Source: Amoebophrya sp. A120
Taxonomy: Eukaryota > Sar > Dinophyceae > Syndiniales > Amoebophryaceae
DNA: 64,000 nucleotides
Reading direction: 5' to 3'
Assembly: GCA_905178155.1 (NCBI GenBank)
Contig: CAJINV010000011.1
Location: 2,609,531-2,673,530 of the forward strand
Position numbers and translations under genes: made by a program. The notes under the pieces are model-generated. The model did no database searches, had not been told where the DNA came from, and worked only from the letters and a program-made list of their open reading frames with translations. This document shows positions 1 to 11,300 of this stretch, piece by piece; the first letter of the stretch is position 1; each line of letters starts with the position of its first letter.

Positions 1-9
1 GCTGCAGGC

Positions 10-95
10 CCAGGTTTAGGAGTTTGCAAGTATTGTGCGTGCGGACCAGAGACTTCATGCGGAAAGGTGCACGTCGTGAGTGTCAACTACACAGT
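10..95. repeat. Dispersed repeat, copy 1 (about 86 bp)
   Basis: This segment, beginning CCAGGTTTAGGAGTTTGCA, recurs at 2750-2835 with scattered substitutions in the same orientation. Both copies lie 3' of a minus-strand gene. No inverted repeats or flanking duplications are evident, so the type of repeat is unknown. Confidence 0.7.
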
Positions 96-233
96 TACAA
101 CGCTCAGTCGCACAACGCTTCAATTGTGTCCACGTATTGGGATCAATGCGCTTTACCCGCTCGTGGCCGCATCAGTTGCCCTTCTGGCCGAGAGGTCGTT
201 TTAATCATGTACCGTGTTGCCGCCGCGCTTGTC

Positions 234-2180
234 CTAGTTGCTCCCGTGGCTGGTGCGTTGCGCCCCGTCCTTCTCGTGTCCGTGTTTTTTCGCCAAGTCG
301 ATCAGTTCCTTCACCAGCGCAAGGTGCTTTCCGGCATTGTTCAGCAGTTTTCCGCGGCTGGAAATTTGTTCGCGATGGGATTTCCTGGCGTCCTCGTTAA
401 GAACAAGTGACGCCCATTTTTGTGTCTTGAGGTAATCGAAGTTGCTTTGCTCCAAGTGTTGCAGTTCCGCGCGCAAGCAAATTTTGTTTGGTTCGCGCTT
501 GTCTTTGTGCACAGAATGCAAGATCATTTCGAGCTCCGAGTGATTCTCCTTCGTATGCGGTTGCTGTATATCGGCCATGACCGATTGAAGTGAGACTGTC
601 GTGTGCGCTGCCGCTGCAGCCGCGTGCTCGTCATGCTGTTTGAGCCATCCCTGGGGCCCCAGCATCTCTTCCACTGCGTCGTGGGCGTGTTTAAATATCT
701 CGTAAATCAGCGTATGTCTCCTGAAGGCCAAGTTTGAATAGTGATGCGCTTATCCATCTTCTACAACAAGAAGATCTACTTTCTTCATTAATATATCACT
801 ATCATCCTCAAGCCTTGCTTGCGCGTAAGTACTGGCAAATATTGGCTGTGCACGGATGCCCAAAATGCGTGAACACAAAAACGCTAACTCGGTGAAGCAA
901 AATCACGCAAAAAAATACTTTGCGTTATGAAAACTCGCCACGTAATGCAGCACAAACTTCTCCAACGCATGAACAGCCTCCCGGAACGCATCGACATGCC
1001 CGCGCACATCCTCGGCAGAACCGAGCTCCGCCTGCAGATCGGGATAAAAATGCTTCGCCTTCAACGAGTCGGGCACCATAGAGGAAAAAGACGGCATCCA
1101 CCGGGTGTGTCCACTGGCGTCCTCCTCCTTGGGTGTTGATTTCTCCCACTCTTCGTGTGAGTTCATCTGCTCGAAAATCTGGTGTTCCATGATGACGTCG
1201 AGCATTTTGTCCACTATCCTATCAGCCGTTTTACTGAAAATCGGGAAGTCATGATGCGGGCCCTGTTGTAGTGAGTTTGTCGGATCTTAAATAATGCGTT
1301 ACTTCCTGTGTCGTTGTGCCTTCAGGGCGGGACAAAAGAAAAATATTGTTGTAGAATGAGTTTAAAATCAAAATCATGAAACAAGTACGAGAGCAGAAAG
1401 TTTTTTATCCGCCAGCAGCCTTCTCCAAGAGAAAGAATCTGAATCGTGTTTCGGAAATGCTGCTCTTGCCTTAACTGTAGCTTCATAGAGTTTCGTCATC
1501 TGGAAGATTACGGCTTGTTCTTCTTCGGATTTCGCGTGAAGGGCACGCATCGCATTTGCGTCCCGAAAGTTGGCTGTACCGTCCCCGTGTTCGTCCAATC
1601 GCATTACCACATAATTTTCGGCCGATTCGTCCTGCGAGTTAGGCATCGGAGGGCAGTTAATCCCCAAATTTGTCAGACATTCCTTGAGGACTCGAGCGTG
1701 CTTGTTCACCGCCCACCACAAGTTTGCTCCTTCCTTTTCAAAATTTTTCCACACCATGTTTGCGATTTTGTCTTTGTACTCGCCAGCATGTGAGAACCTG
1801 CTATTAGCTGCTTGTGTCATTTGCGTGAACGTCACGTTCGAGGCTGGCAGAAGATTCAGCGCCTCCCCCGTCCGCGCCCGGTCTTGAACGGAGGAAACCG
1901 ATCCATCCGATTCCACAACGTCACTGATGGGAATGTCCGTCTGCTCTCCCTCTTTCTCCCCATTCACGGAGGCGATCTTAACTCCCTCCGTTGCCGGTCG
2001 CGCGTCTCGGTAGGCGAAGGCGAGCAAAGATTTGTAGTGAAAAGCCAGAAAGGAGCATAGCAGCGGCAACAATAGACATGTGACCGGCTTATGCACGAAA
2101 ATTTTCCGGAGGACGGAGACGGACCACGCGTCGCCCATCATGATTTGAATTTGAGAAAACGGAGCTGCCGGGAATGACAA
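234..2180 (-). CDS. Unknown protein with N-terminal signal anchor, at least three exons
   Basis: No family recognised. Exon 1 (about 2180-1390) starts with a basic stretch followed by one hydrophobic segment at roughly residues 32-56, suggesting a signal anchor or type II membrane protein. Exon 2 (1233-919) joins exon 3 (720-234) through a clean GT-AG intron (918-721) that keeps frame across FHNAK/RHTLIYEIF. The exon 1-2 junction is unresolved: the natural acceptor after TTTTCAG at 1234 needs a phase-2 donor that I do not find, so an introner-type border or another exon is possible. Exons 2 and 3 are rich in charged helical sequence. A distant likeness to the last exons of the four-gene family at 21-40 kb was noticed but is too weak to assert. 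Confidence 0.5.
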
Positions 2181-2904
2181 ATATTACAAAAGAGAAATGA
2201 GAAATGAAGTCTATAGCACGCTAGCTATCACTTAGCGTTCTGTCTTTCACCTCGGTAGTTTATTTCCTGAGTCATTCTACGAACGTTAGTCTTAGTTCAA
2301 CAATTTTTCAGCCGAGTCCAAAACAAGCAACAGATCATGATCAAGATCACCCCGAGGGCGCAACTAGAAGAGACGGAGCGAGCCTACTTGTAAATCCGTA
2401 CCATGGATGAACAAATAGGGGAGAAGAAAGCGTAACGACACTGCAGACACCGTAAAAAGAAAAAGATTGAAGATTGACCACAAATAAGGCATAGCCATTG
2501 TCTGCTGGGGACATCAAGGGGCATTCCTTACTGTAGGATCGATCTTTGTGGTGGCTACTGGTTTTGATCACACTGTTCCACGTTATCAACATCTTGGCGT
2601 ATGCTGGCGCAAACGTTGCTCATGATCACTCTGAGTCTGAGAAGAATTGGTGAACCTTCAAGATCTTCATCTTCTCTCTGAGTGAAAAAGTGCACACCCT
2701 AGTTCCTTGCGCAACAACCTTTGCTGTAAAGGTCGTTGCAAGTCCTAGTCCAGGTTTAGGAGTTTGCAACTATTATGCGCGCGGACCAGAGACTTCATGT
2801 GCAGCGGTACAACACGTGACTGTCAACTACACAGTGTTTCTTTGCAGCCTATCAAAAAAAATTTGAAAGAGGTTGCTCCACCAGCATGTAGCGGGTACGA
2901 CCTC
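2181..2904. other. Intergenic, no gene seen
   Basis: Only short unsupported reading frames occur here. It contains the second copy of the dispersed repeat and the 3' flank of the HADH gene. Confidence 0.5.
2750..2835. repeat. Dispersed repeat, copy 2
   Basis: Diverged direct copy of the segment at 10-95; shared landmarks are the GTTTAGGAGTTTGCAA start, GACCAGAGACTTCATG in the middle and GTGTCAACTACACAGT near the end. Confidence 0.7.
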
Positions 2905-5084
2905 TCAGTAGTCATAGAACCCTCTTCCCGATTTTTTACCCAAGTTATGACAGTGCACAACTCCCCCTCCCCCTCATTTGCCATGCAAAAACCCAAATCC
3001 AGTTGCTACCTTGTGGCACCGTGTGCATGACAAATTCCAGAAATCCAAACAGTACTACACTCGGCGCATGAACTTGTCATGCACAGGGTCCACCTGTACT
3101 GGTGTTTGTAATGCGGTTGATACCATACAAATGAGGGGGAGGGGGAGTTGTGCACCCTCGTACAAATATCCGGCTTCCACGTAGTTTACCAGCAGTGGGC
3201 TTGGACGGTACTTGGAGTCGCCGAGCTCCTGGTGCAACACCCGCATGATGGCGAGGCAGGTGTCCAGGCCGATGAAGTCTGCGAGTGTCAGCGGCCCCAT
3301 GGGTACGTTGGTGCCGAGCTTCAGAATTTTGTCGATGTCCTCCCGGGTGGCGATCTTCTCCTGCAGGCAAAAGTATCCTGTGCAAAAGTATCGTACTCGT
3401 AGTAATTGCATTTATGCATTACAAATTTTTTTCTGATGGTAAATCCGCATGACAAATTTTATTTCTCATGCTGAGGAAATTTGTCATGCATTTATATATA
3501 CGAGTACGATACTTTTGCAGTGCATAAAAAGCAGGCCTCGTTGATGTACGGCATCAGAACGCGGTTGGCTGATCAAGTGATCAAAGTGTGATGTATTTTT
3601 TGGCAAATTATTCAGTCACTTGAAACAGACGCAGAATGATGATGATTAGTTCGAGCGTGGCTCGGCGCTACTCCCTCCTCCGACGCGCGGCAGGAATAGC
3701 CTGCCCTGATACCCTAGTGGTAACGTCGTTGACTGAGGCTAGGTTTTTTCGTCGTCCAGAAAAATAAAAATAACTTCTGAGGCTCCTCGAGTTCCTCATA
3801 TGGGTACCACGCATGCGTGGGAATATTAGGTGCAGTTCAGCAACAATTATACCATAATTTTCTATACCTATGAACCCCGGTCTATCCTGACTCGTCGCCG
3901 GATCTTTTTTCATCAAAGACACCATTTCCAAGGTCCTTTTGTGCGTTTCGTCGCTGGTTTGCAACCCCTTTGAATTGCAAAAGTAACGTACTAGTATAAA
4001 TTGCAATACAAATTGGCTCAGCATTACAAATTGAATTTGTAATGCGGATTTGCCTTGGGAACTAGATTTGTAATGCATAAATGGAATTAGTACGAGTACG
4101 ATACTTTTGCACAGGATAACCCCCGTATAATTTCCACGAGCGGCATGACCGGCACCGGATTCATGAAGTGCATGCCGACGATATCCTGAGTAAAAACGTA
4201 CCCACACCAGAGTCAGGATGGGGATTTTGCAACACAAACCTAGGTGCTTTGTGAGTCATGCGTGACAAGTTGCGCTCTGCAGTGTAGTGCAGCGTAGCAA
4301 GTGCAGCCGCTTCACAGATTCATCTGCTCATCCTGTTCACAGCATCACAAATTCCAAAACACGACTGGAAATGGCTCTCATGGGGATGCGCATTACAAGC
4401 CTTCCTGTCTGTGCAAATCTGCATTACAACTCTGGTGTGGGGACGTTTTTACTCAGGATAGACGAACCTTTCGGGGTTTTCCGGGACCCCGGCGGCGAGT
4501 TTGGTTATCGAGATTGAGCTGGTGTTCGAAGCAAGAACGGCGCTAGCTGGTAGTTTGAACTCCGTCACGAGAGTTTTGTATAGTTTGTGCTTCAAGTCTA
4601 AATTCTCGGAAACCGCTTCGATCACGAAGTCACAGTTTCCCACCGCACTGTAGTCTGCGCCTTCTTGTGGGAAAACGAGGACTTCGGATAACAATTCCTC
4701 TTTCTCCGCCTCGGTCAAACGGCTTTTTTCCACTTCCTTGCTACACCACTTCTCGGCGAATTTCTTGGATTTTTCCAAAGAATCGGAAAACGCGTCCAAT
4801 ACGTGTACTTTCATCGCGACCTTCTGCCTGGCCGCGACGAGAGCGATGCCGGTGCCCATCTGGCCCGCACCGAGAACGGCGAGGTGCGCCGGCAGTGAGG
4901 AGGAACTGGAGGAGGAACTGGTGGACGAGAAAGGCGATATCTGCTTGGAACAAGATTCTGCTTTATAGAAAGCTGCACGACGAGACGAACGTGATGCGAC
5001 TGCAGCACAGAGCTGGCGCGACGGACTTCCCCGCGCATGGACGAGGCGCAGAGACGACGTCATTCCCACACCGGTGGATGTCAT
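2905..5084 (-). CDS. HADH: 3-hydroxyacyl-CoA dehydrogenase, mitochondrial (353 aa, 6 exons)
   Basis: Oxidises L-3-hydroxyacyl-CoA to 3-ketoacyl-CoA with NAD+ in fatty-acid beta-oxidation. The N-terminus is Arg/Ser-rich and acidic-poor, as in a mitochondrial presequence, then a Ser run, then the Rossmann start [13 protein letters not shown]. Other family marks are [17 protein letters not shown], the [11 protein letters not shown] catalytic-His segment, [30 protein letters not shown] and the terminal [11 protein letters not shown]. Exons: 5084-4461, 4176-4119, 3963-3868, 3568-3527, 3368-3166, 2943-2905. The intron at 3867-3569 is GT-AG. Three introns are TIR elements with 5-bp target duplications (4182-4460, 3969-4118, 3374-3526), and the last (about 2944-3165) holds a perfect 28-bp inverted repeat. 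Removing each element plus one duplication gives an uninterrupted family-like protein. The final small exon was found by hand from its conserved C-terminus. Confidence 0.95.
2944..3165. mobile_element. Introner with 28-bp terminal inverted repeats (HADH intron 5)
   Basis: Bases 2953-2980 are the exact reverse complement of 3127-3154 (starting GTGCACAACTCCCCC). The interior has GCATGACAA/TTGTCATGC motifs shared with other introners here. Splicing at [15 protein letters not shown] requires removal of about 2944-3165; only a CAA trinucleotide is shared at the borders, so the exact ends are ambiguous and not GT-AG. Confidence 0.8.
3374..3526 (+). mobile_element. Introner, family B (HADH intron 4)
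   Basis: 153-bp element starting TATCCTGTGCAAAAGTATCG and ending CTTTTGCAGTGCATA, flanked by AAAAG on both sides (3369-3373 and 3527-3531). Near-terminal inverted repeats pair GCAAAAGTATCGTACTCG with CGAGTACGATACTTTTGC. Excision with one AAAAG copy gives NEACFCLQEK, matching the family's NEA-x-F-x-LQE segment. No in-frame GT-AG alternative was found. Confidence 0.92.
3969..4118 (-). mobile_element. Introner, family B, inverted orientation (HADH intron 2)
   Basis: 150-bp element with the TATCC end at 4118 and a diverged opposite end (TTTGAATTGCAAAAG) at 3969. The target duplication is ACCCC (3964-3968 and 4119-4123). Excision joins EIIRG to LQTSDET, as in other HADH proteins. It sits in the opposite orientation to the 3374-3526 copy in the same gene. 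Confidence 0.9.
4182..4460. mobile_element. Introner, family A (HADH intron 1)
   Basis: 279-bp element with inverted ends TATCCTGAGTAAAAACGT / ACGTTTTTACTCAGGATA and target duplication GACGA at 4177-4181 and 4461-4465. Close relative of the element at 49920-50201. Excision yields [17 protein letters not shown] alternative here happens to be in frame too, adding two residues, but the same rule fails in the other family A copy. Confidence 0.92.
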
Positions 5085-5450
5085 CGTGTTCTATTTGATT
5101 TTCCTTTTCGGGCAGCTGTAAAGAGTTTGCATATGTCTATGTGTTCTCTCGTCTGCTAATAAGAATACGGACGACAGGAGCTCCTCAGCGATTATTCCGG
5201 TACGTACTTACTTCTTTTTGCGGGCGAGTAGCTCACAAACACAGTGCGCGAGTGAAGAGGCGGACCGGAGGACTCCAGAGAAATTGCGCGACAGCTTTTG
5301 TCTTCCGTTTTGTGTATTGACTCGTTCTTCTTGGAAATGGCATGCATGTGCACCTGTGGCAAAAAAATGTGCTGTGCCTTCGAAATTCATCATCTTCGGT
5401 TTCTTTTTGTAGTGGAGGCTCGTCGAAAATATTCAAGCTGCTCATGATCT
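5085..5450. other. Intergenic between HADH start and tubulin end
   Basis: No gene-like reading frame stands out. It should hold the HADH 5' leader and the 3' untranslated region of the tubulin gene. Confidence 0.4.
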
Positions 5451-7444
5451 TCACTCCACAGCCATCGCATTGTTGCCGCCCCCGCCGGCAGGTCTGTTTC
5501 CATTTCCAGCAGGATTGTTTGCTGTAGTTGCGGACGTCTTGCCGATCACCTTCAGCCGTCCTTTTGGATCTTCGACCTGGGACGCACGAGAGAGCAATTC
5601 TTCGTAGGCGTCGAGCAAAACGCGGACGGATTCTTTCGCCTCATAAAATTCCTCCAATTCCCCGTTCGCCTCGAGAAAGTGCCATACGTAAGCCTTGTTG
5701 AAAAAAAGCTGCAGGTACCGCTGGTACTGGTGCAGGAAAAGACTGCGGATCGCGGTGGCTGATGTGACGGTATGTTAGGATTTTGACGTACAGGTAAATA
5801 TTTTTGAAATGCATGTTGCTTGTGGTGTCAATAAAGAACTCAAAACTATTTGTCTCCTACGATGCCTTTGCCTATACCGACGTAAAAAAACAAACTTCAT
5901 GAATACTATTTCCTATCAAGCAGGTCTGCATGGGTGCGTTTGCCATCGCCCCTTTGAGCGCATTAGGCTGTGACGCCTTCGCGGGCGTGATCCCCAATTT
6001 CCAGCTTTGCGCGTTGGCCCACGGCAGGAAGTTCATGCTTTGTCTTTTTATCAGCGTGTCCACACTCCGTCGCACGTCGTCCCGCTCGATTTTGCGCAAT
6101 TTTCCCGCCTTGTTCGGTTCCTCTGCCGACGGCGCGCCCTGCACGGAGCCGCGGACCAGCAACGACGCGGCGAGAAAGCGGTTGAGCTTCAGGGTGTGGC
6201 CGACGTTGCACATCACGTTTCGGCCCTTCAGCAAGTCCTGTATTACGTCGCCGTCGCCGCCCACCGTGAACCCCTTCTTTGCCCGTTCCGACGAGGGGGA
6301 GCAGAGGGGGGACAGGGACAAAACGCAGTACCGGAACGGCTTCGCGGGAACCAGGTTGGCGCACAGCTCGGGGAGTTTCGCTGCCAACTCGCACTCGTAG
6401 CGGAGCGAGGTCGTCGCCATGGAAACCGCCTGCGCGAGCAGGGCGTTGATGTGGTTGAAAGACGGCTTTGCACGACTTGATGAGGATGATGAACTAGAAG
6501 TCGACTTCGCATTCTTGCTACTCGACGAGGAGGACGAACTGCTCGAGCTGCTGGTCGTTTTTGAGGATTTCGCCAAGTCGAAATTTGCACACGCGCTGCC
6601 ACAGTTCTCGTTGTCGAGGCAGAATGTGAGGTCCGACCCGTCGACCGTGTTGGCGGTGTGCAGGACGGCATTGTAGGGTTCGCAGACCGTGCCCGAGTAG
6701 TTCGGGCTGGGGTAAATACCTGTGTTGTAAAATTCAACAGGTGAATTTTTACAGCTTTAATCACCAGCGTATAAAAAAATACTTAATGCAATAAACAAAA
6801 ATGAAGTTTTTAGTCAGCCTAGCACTGCCAGGCGACGAAGAGGCGCACTTGTACTACTTGCAACAACCATGATGCATACCACATTGTATGCTTTGCGCTT
6901 TCCCCCCGAGTAAGTCATCCCGTATTATTTTCAACAATTCCGCGCCGATTCCGGACCCGGTTCCGCCCCCGACGGAGTGAAATGTGAAAAAGCCCTGCAC
7001 CCGATCGCAGTCGTCGCTGACCTTCCGCAGCCTTTCCGTCACTTCGTCCAAAATCTTGTACTCCCGGGCCTGCGTGCGCGCCTCGCAGAAGTTAGCCCGG
7101 CAGTCCTGCTTGTAGGCGAGAAGATTATCAGGGTGAAATAAATCCCTGACATTCGAGTTCGCGGCGTAGAGTTCGTCCTTGTAGCTCGGGTCCGTGTCCA
7201 TGAAAACCGCCCGCGGCACCATCTGCCCCGACCGCATTTCGCTGAAGAAGGTGCCGGCCTGTCCTGTGTTCGACGCGCCTCCATTTGCTGAGCTTTCCCT
7301 TCCCGCCTGCTGCAGCTGCGAGGCGGTCAGTTTCGTTCCCTTTGAAGGTTGAATGTCATGCTCCGTGGCAAACTGTTGCCAGAGCTCCTGGCCGATGCGG
7401 CACCCCGCTTGCCCCAAGTGCAAACAAACGACTTCGTTGACCAT
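5451..7444 (-). CDS. Divergent tubulin-superfamily protein (561 aa, 3 exons)
   Basis: Begins MVNEVVCLHLGQAGCRIGQ, the GTP-binding N-terminus of tubulins and closest by eye to alpha. It carries the tubulin signature GGGTGSG, FFSEMRSGQMVPRAVFMDTDP, VCEPYNAVL, LDNE, and the C-terminal helices (TAIRSLFLHQYQR, then a diverged Phe/Trp-rich stretch). Exons 7444-6880, 6719-5907 and 5758-5451 are joined by GT-AG introns and total exactly 562 codons. Odd features are a poly-Ser insert of about 30 residues between the LDNE region and FNHINALLAQ, an extra insert after the TFFSE region and loss of the acidic tail, replaced by an Asn/Gly/Ala-rich end. It is neither the canonical alpha (present at 54-55 kb) nor an obvious beta or gamma. 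A lineage-specific axonemal or basal-body tubulin, or a kappa/eta/iota-like one, is possible. Which subfamily needs a tree. Confidence 0.88.
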
Positions 7445-8324
7445 GGTTGTTCTTCCTATGAAAAGCGCGATTCGGATTCTATGTCTATCGCTCGTGTTAC
7501 ATGGTTTTAGTTTACCGAACCGATCAGATATCATGCACGCAAGTAGTCCAAATAAAGCGAAAGCAATCCGGTGGCGTCGTGGCACACGGTAATTTTTTTG
7601 ATCATAAAATCGCAGCAAGACAAATTGTGCAGCTTGTGATGGAATGGACCGAAAGATGTTATCGAACGGACTCCTGGCATATACACACCAACGGCACGAC
7701 CTGCACCCATCAAGCAAGTCCGCCTGCATGTGTCAGCACTTGCATTGCCCACCGGCGGTATCAACGTCGGCACTTTTCGAGCATAGAAAAATGATACGAG
7801 TACGTCTTGCAGCCAACCAGGTAACACCAACAACTGCTGTTAATTGCATTCGCAGAAAATAAAATCCAAGATGAAAACTGCGATTTTTAGAAATGCTGTG
7901 AGATGATGGGCATAGTACCAGTGTGGTTTTGCATTTGGTGCAAATAAACTCGTAGCGCGAAAAGAAAGCAACACCTGCTATGCCCGGATGCATTCTCTGC
8001 TTAAATTGCATTGAAAACAAACAGATACAACAGGAAAGCTACATGAAAAGTGGTTTTCAATAGAACAAACAAAATGAAAAAAAAAAATGTGTAGAAGCTA
8101 GAGCTGAATTGACGGTCACAAAAATCGATACCCAAAAGAAAAATACTACTCACTCAAAGAGCATCCATTCATTAATACGATTTTCTTCGAAATCAGTTGA
8201 GGGCCGCAGCAGAAAAATCTAAATCTTGAAACATAACGTAATTCACCATGAACAAACGAAAATAAAAAACACAAACACAATATCATGCTAACAAAACAAA
8301 CTCGTCCTGCCAAATTGTAATTCT
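7445..8324. other. Intergenic, AT-rich
   Basis: About 880 bp with no supported gene; 8020-8320 is notably A-rich on the + strand. It contains the divergent tubulin 5' flank and the 3' flank of the next gene. Confidence 0.4.
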
Positions 8325-11300
8325 TCACTGGACCCTCGCCGTCGTGACCCAGTTTCGTGTTGCGTCGACCGCACAGATACCTTTCATCTGCTTCAGATGC
8401 CAGACCAGTTCGTGGTCGGGAAACGACGCCGCATGCTTGAACTCGGTGTGCAGGCGAAGTTTTTGCGACACCTGGGACAGCGGAATGCCCTCCGGGTAGC
8501 GCAGCAGCAACACACGCATTGACGCGTTGAGGAGCTCCAGGTCAACTTCTACGCCAGCACCGGTTTGGCTCGATTTCTGTCCCTGCAGATGAAGTCCCTG
8601 CTGTACCACGCCGCAGGGAAGAACCGCCGCCCCGCTGCTGTTCTCGGTAGTTGCTCCACCTGTTTTTCCACCGGGTGAGTAGGAGTACGCCGTTGGTAGA
8701 GAAGTCGCCCGCGAAAGACTGGATTCTTTCTTGTGGAGAAACTTATTTTGCGTAGTAGAAGTTGAAGTTGTACTAGATCCCGCGGCTTTTGCATTGTACG
8801 ATAGCCGCCCAGGGCCTGGAAGTGCCGAAGGTGTGCGTTGCGAGGTGGTGCTTGCAGCGGCGTTCTCGTTGTCCATCTTCTTCCCACTGGTCTTTGTACT
8901 ATATTGTTGCTCAGATGAATTTGATTCTTGCTCGGACATCAGGCTGTTCTTGCCCGCCACCGAATCGGGAGTAGCGTACGCGTAGGCTGGTTCCCCGAGC
9001 GAGGAGTTGTCCGTGTTTCTTGACGACCTGCCGTCCTCACTTGCATCCTTGCTGACGCAGCGCGGGGGCGTGGTCAGGGCTGCGAGGGGCGGTGGAGAGG
9101 CGACCGCACGGTCTGAGGACGGAGGAGAAATCATAGCCGGGGCTGCTGTTGTATTGAGTGGGGAGAGAATCTTGTATGATCACGACCTCACATCGCTTTA
9201 TTTTCATCGACGGTGGATCACACCCACCGCCTTCACTATGTATCCAGCACCACGTAAGTCCGTCGAAAACGAGGTCGTGGGACGAGACAATAGTCAATTT
9301 CAATTTCAATCACCAGTATCATGTATTTTTCTTTTCTACCATCGCTGCTGCAAGGCTGAGCCCCCATCATTTGTTCGTCCAGGGCGTCTACCCGCTCGGC
9401 CTTCGTGTCTTCCTCTTCAAGGGCGTCTCCCAAAAACAGATTCAGCATGTGGCACACCTCGCCCGCGCAGGGGTGTTGCATCTCCTCGGCAACGCGCAAT
9501 ACCATCAGGAACCGCGTGTCTGGGGTAGAAGATTCGTGTAAAAAAAATATTTCTTGCAATACAAATACCAATGGTTTGGCCGCATCAATCTATCATCGAG
9601 TTTCTGAAAACTTAACCTCAACACGACTACATGAGACAGGAAGTAGACTACAATCAAGTGTTAGTGTATCTACCTCTCTTTATAAACACGGAGGCTTCTT
9701 GCGCTCGCGAGACAAGCTGCAAAGCCTTTTTGAACTTTTGCCACAGCGCCTCGTCGTAGGGATTGTCTTTGGAGTCCACGTCGATATAACCTGTGACGAG
9801 ACGTAAGGGCGTTGGTATATTAGCTATCAATCACGATCCAGAAACCAGGGGTGGTCACAAGAACGTTATTCACTTATCACTTCTGCAACGAAAGTAGACT
9901 CCGCCCTGGGGAAGTAGATCTAAGTACGGACATTTACACATGTCATCACTGGAGAAGAAATGCCAACATACAAAAGCTGGAGAGGGCCCTGCGTCTTCTC
10001 TTCTCCCCGTCTACCAACCAGCACGACATGAAAACTACGACAAATTTTCTACTTGAACTTGTCAATACCTTGAAAGTCCTTCAGTTTCCGATCGTGCGCG
10101 ACCACCCGTTGCCGCACTGTCGCGTCGTAGGCGACGCTGAAATGCCCGACCAAAACCCCGTCCACGATGTCCATACAATGAGTGATCAGGCTCGCCGCCC
10201 GCTCTCCGACCTCCGCAATGGACGTCGTCCACGCAGCCATTTCTGGAATTTTGTTTGCTGTGGTAGTGGCTGTTGTACTACTAATTCCTGCTTCATCTGA
10301 AGACGGCGGCGTCTGTGCTGGTTCTTCCGTCGTTCTTTCGGTACTATTTTTCTCTTCCTGGTGTACTTCCGCTTCCTCTGTCGCAGATAGACATAGAGCA
10401 GTGGATTTGCATTTGATCTCTTCGACATCACGAACATCATCTTCAGAACAAGTAACAGAACTCTCCATTGGCATTGCATTCCTTTCCGCTTCCTCCTTCC
10501 GCAATTTCTCGAGTGCCCGCTTCTGCATCTTGTGCAGCAAGTAGTTTTGCAGCACCTTTTCCGTCGGCAGCGCGCGGTGCTGGAAACTCAAATCCTCGAT
10601 GGCTTCGTACAGCAAATCAACTTCGGTGGTCCCATCCACCATCAGAAGGTCTTTCGACCGGGCGCGCACAAACCCGTAGTAGTTGGTGGTCGTAGTTAAT
10701 ATTACTTCTTCTTGCATCATATTCTCATTCTCGAGGACGGCCGCTGGGTGTTGATCTTGTTCATGTTGGAGGTAGTTATCCTGATCGAACTGCGAATCGC
10801 TTGGGTTGTTTCCCTTGCCGCAGCCCCCCAGCATCGCTGCATACGATGAAGTGACGTCGTGGTCCACAGTGTTTGTCCCTACCAATGGAGCAGCTACGGT
10901 TTTCGTACAAGAGGAGGTTGGGTTGTGGACCACGTGACTCTCAGCATCTTTTTCCTCCAGGTCCTCGCATTGCACTTGTGGGGAGGTCGCGATAGTGGTT
11001 TTTGCATCGGGCGATTCCAGCAGCAAGGACTCATCTGCAGGTAGGTGGGGCGACAACGCGGGAATGGGTTCATCATGTCCAGTAGCTCCCGCTCCTGCAG
11101 ATAGCATCCGTTCCGCTGCGCCAGTGTGTGCTGTTGGGGTTCTTTCAGCACCAGAATGTTCTTGTGGTTTGTCTTCATCTCCCAGTGGTCGCAGTGGAGT
11201 TTGTTTATTTTCCACAGAAGCGGCGTCTTTGTCCTCTTGGGCAGTAGAAGAACGAGTTGCATTGTGTGGGTGCACCTTCTCAACAAGTCGTTCGCCATTA

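Noticed and set aside
234-1233. Assigning the left-edge gene to the four-gene family
   Set aside because: Only a loose helical likeness in the last exons; none of the five family blocks is present in this window.
4182-4465. GT-AG splicing of the family A introner in HADH
   Set aside because: It is in frame here by chance and adds two residues, but the same borders cause a frameshift and stop in the family A copy at 49920-50201; the target-duplication rule fits both.
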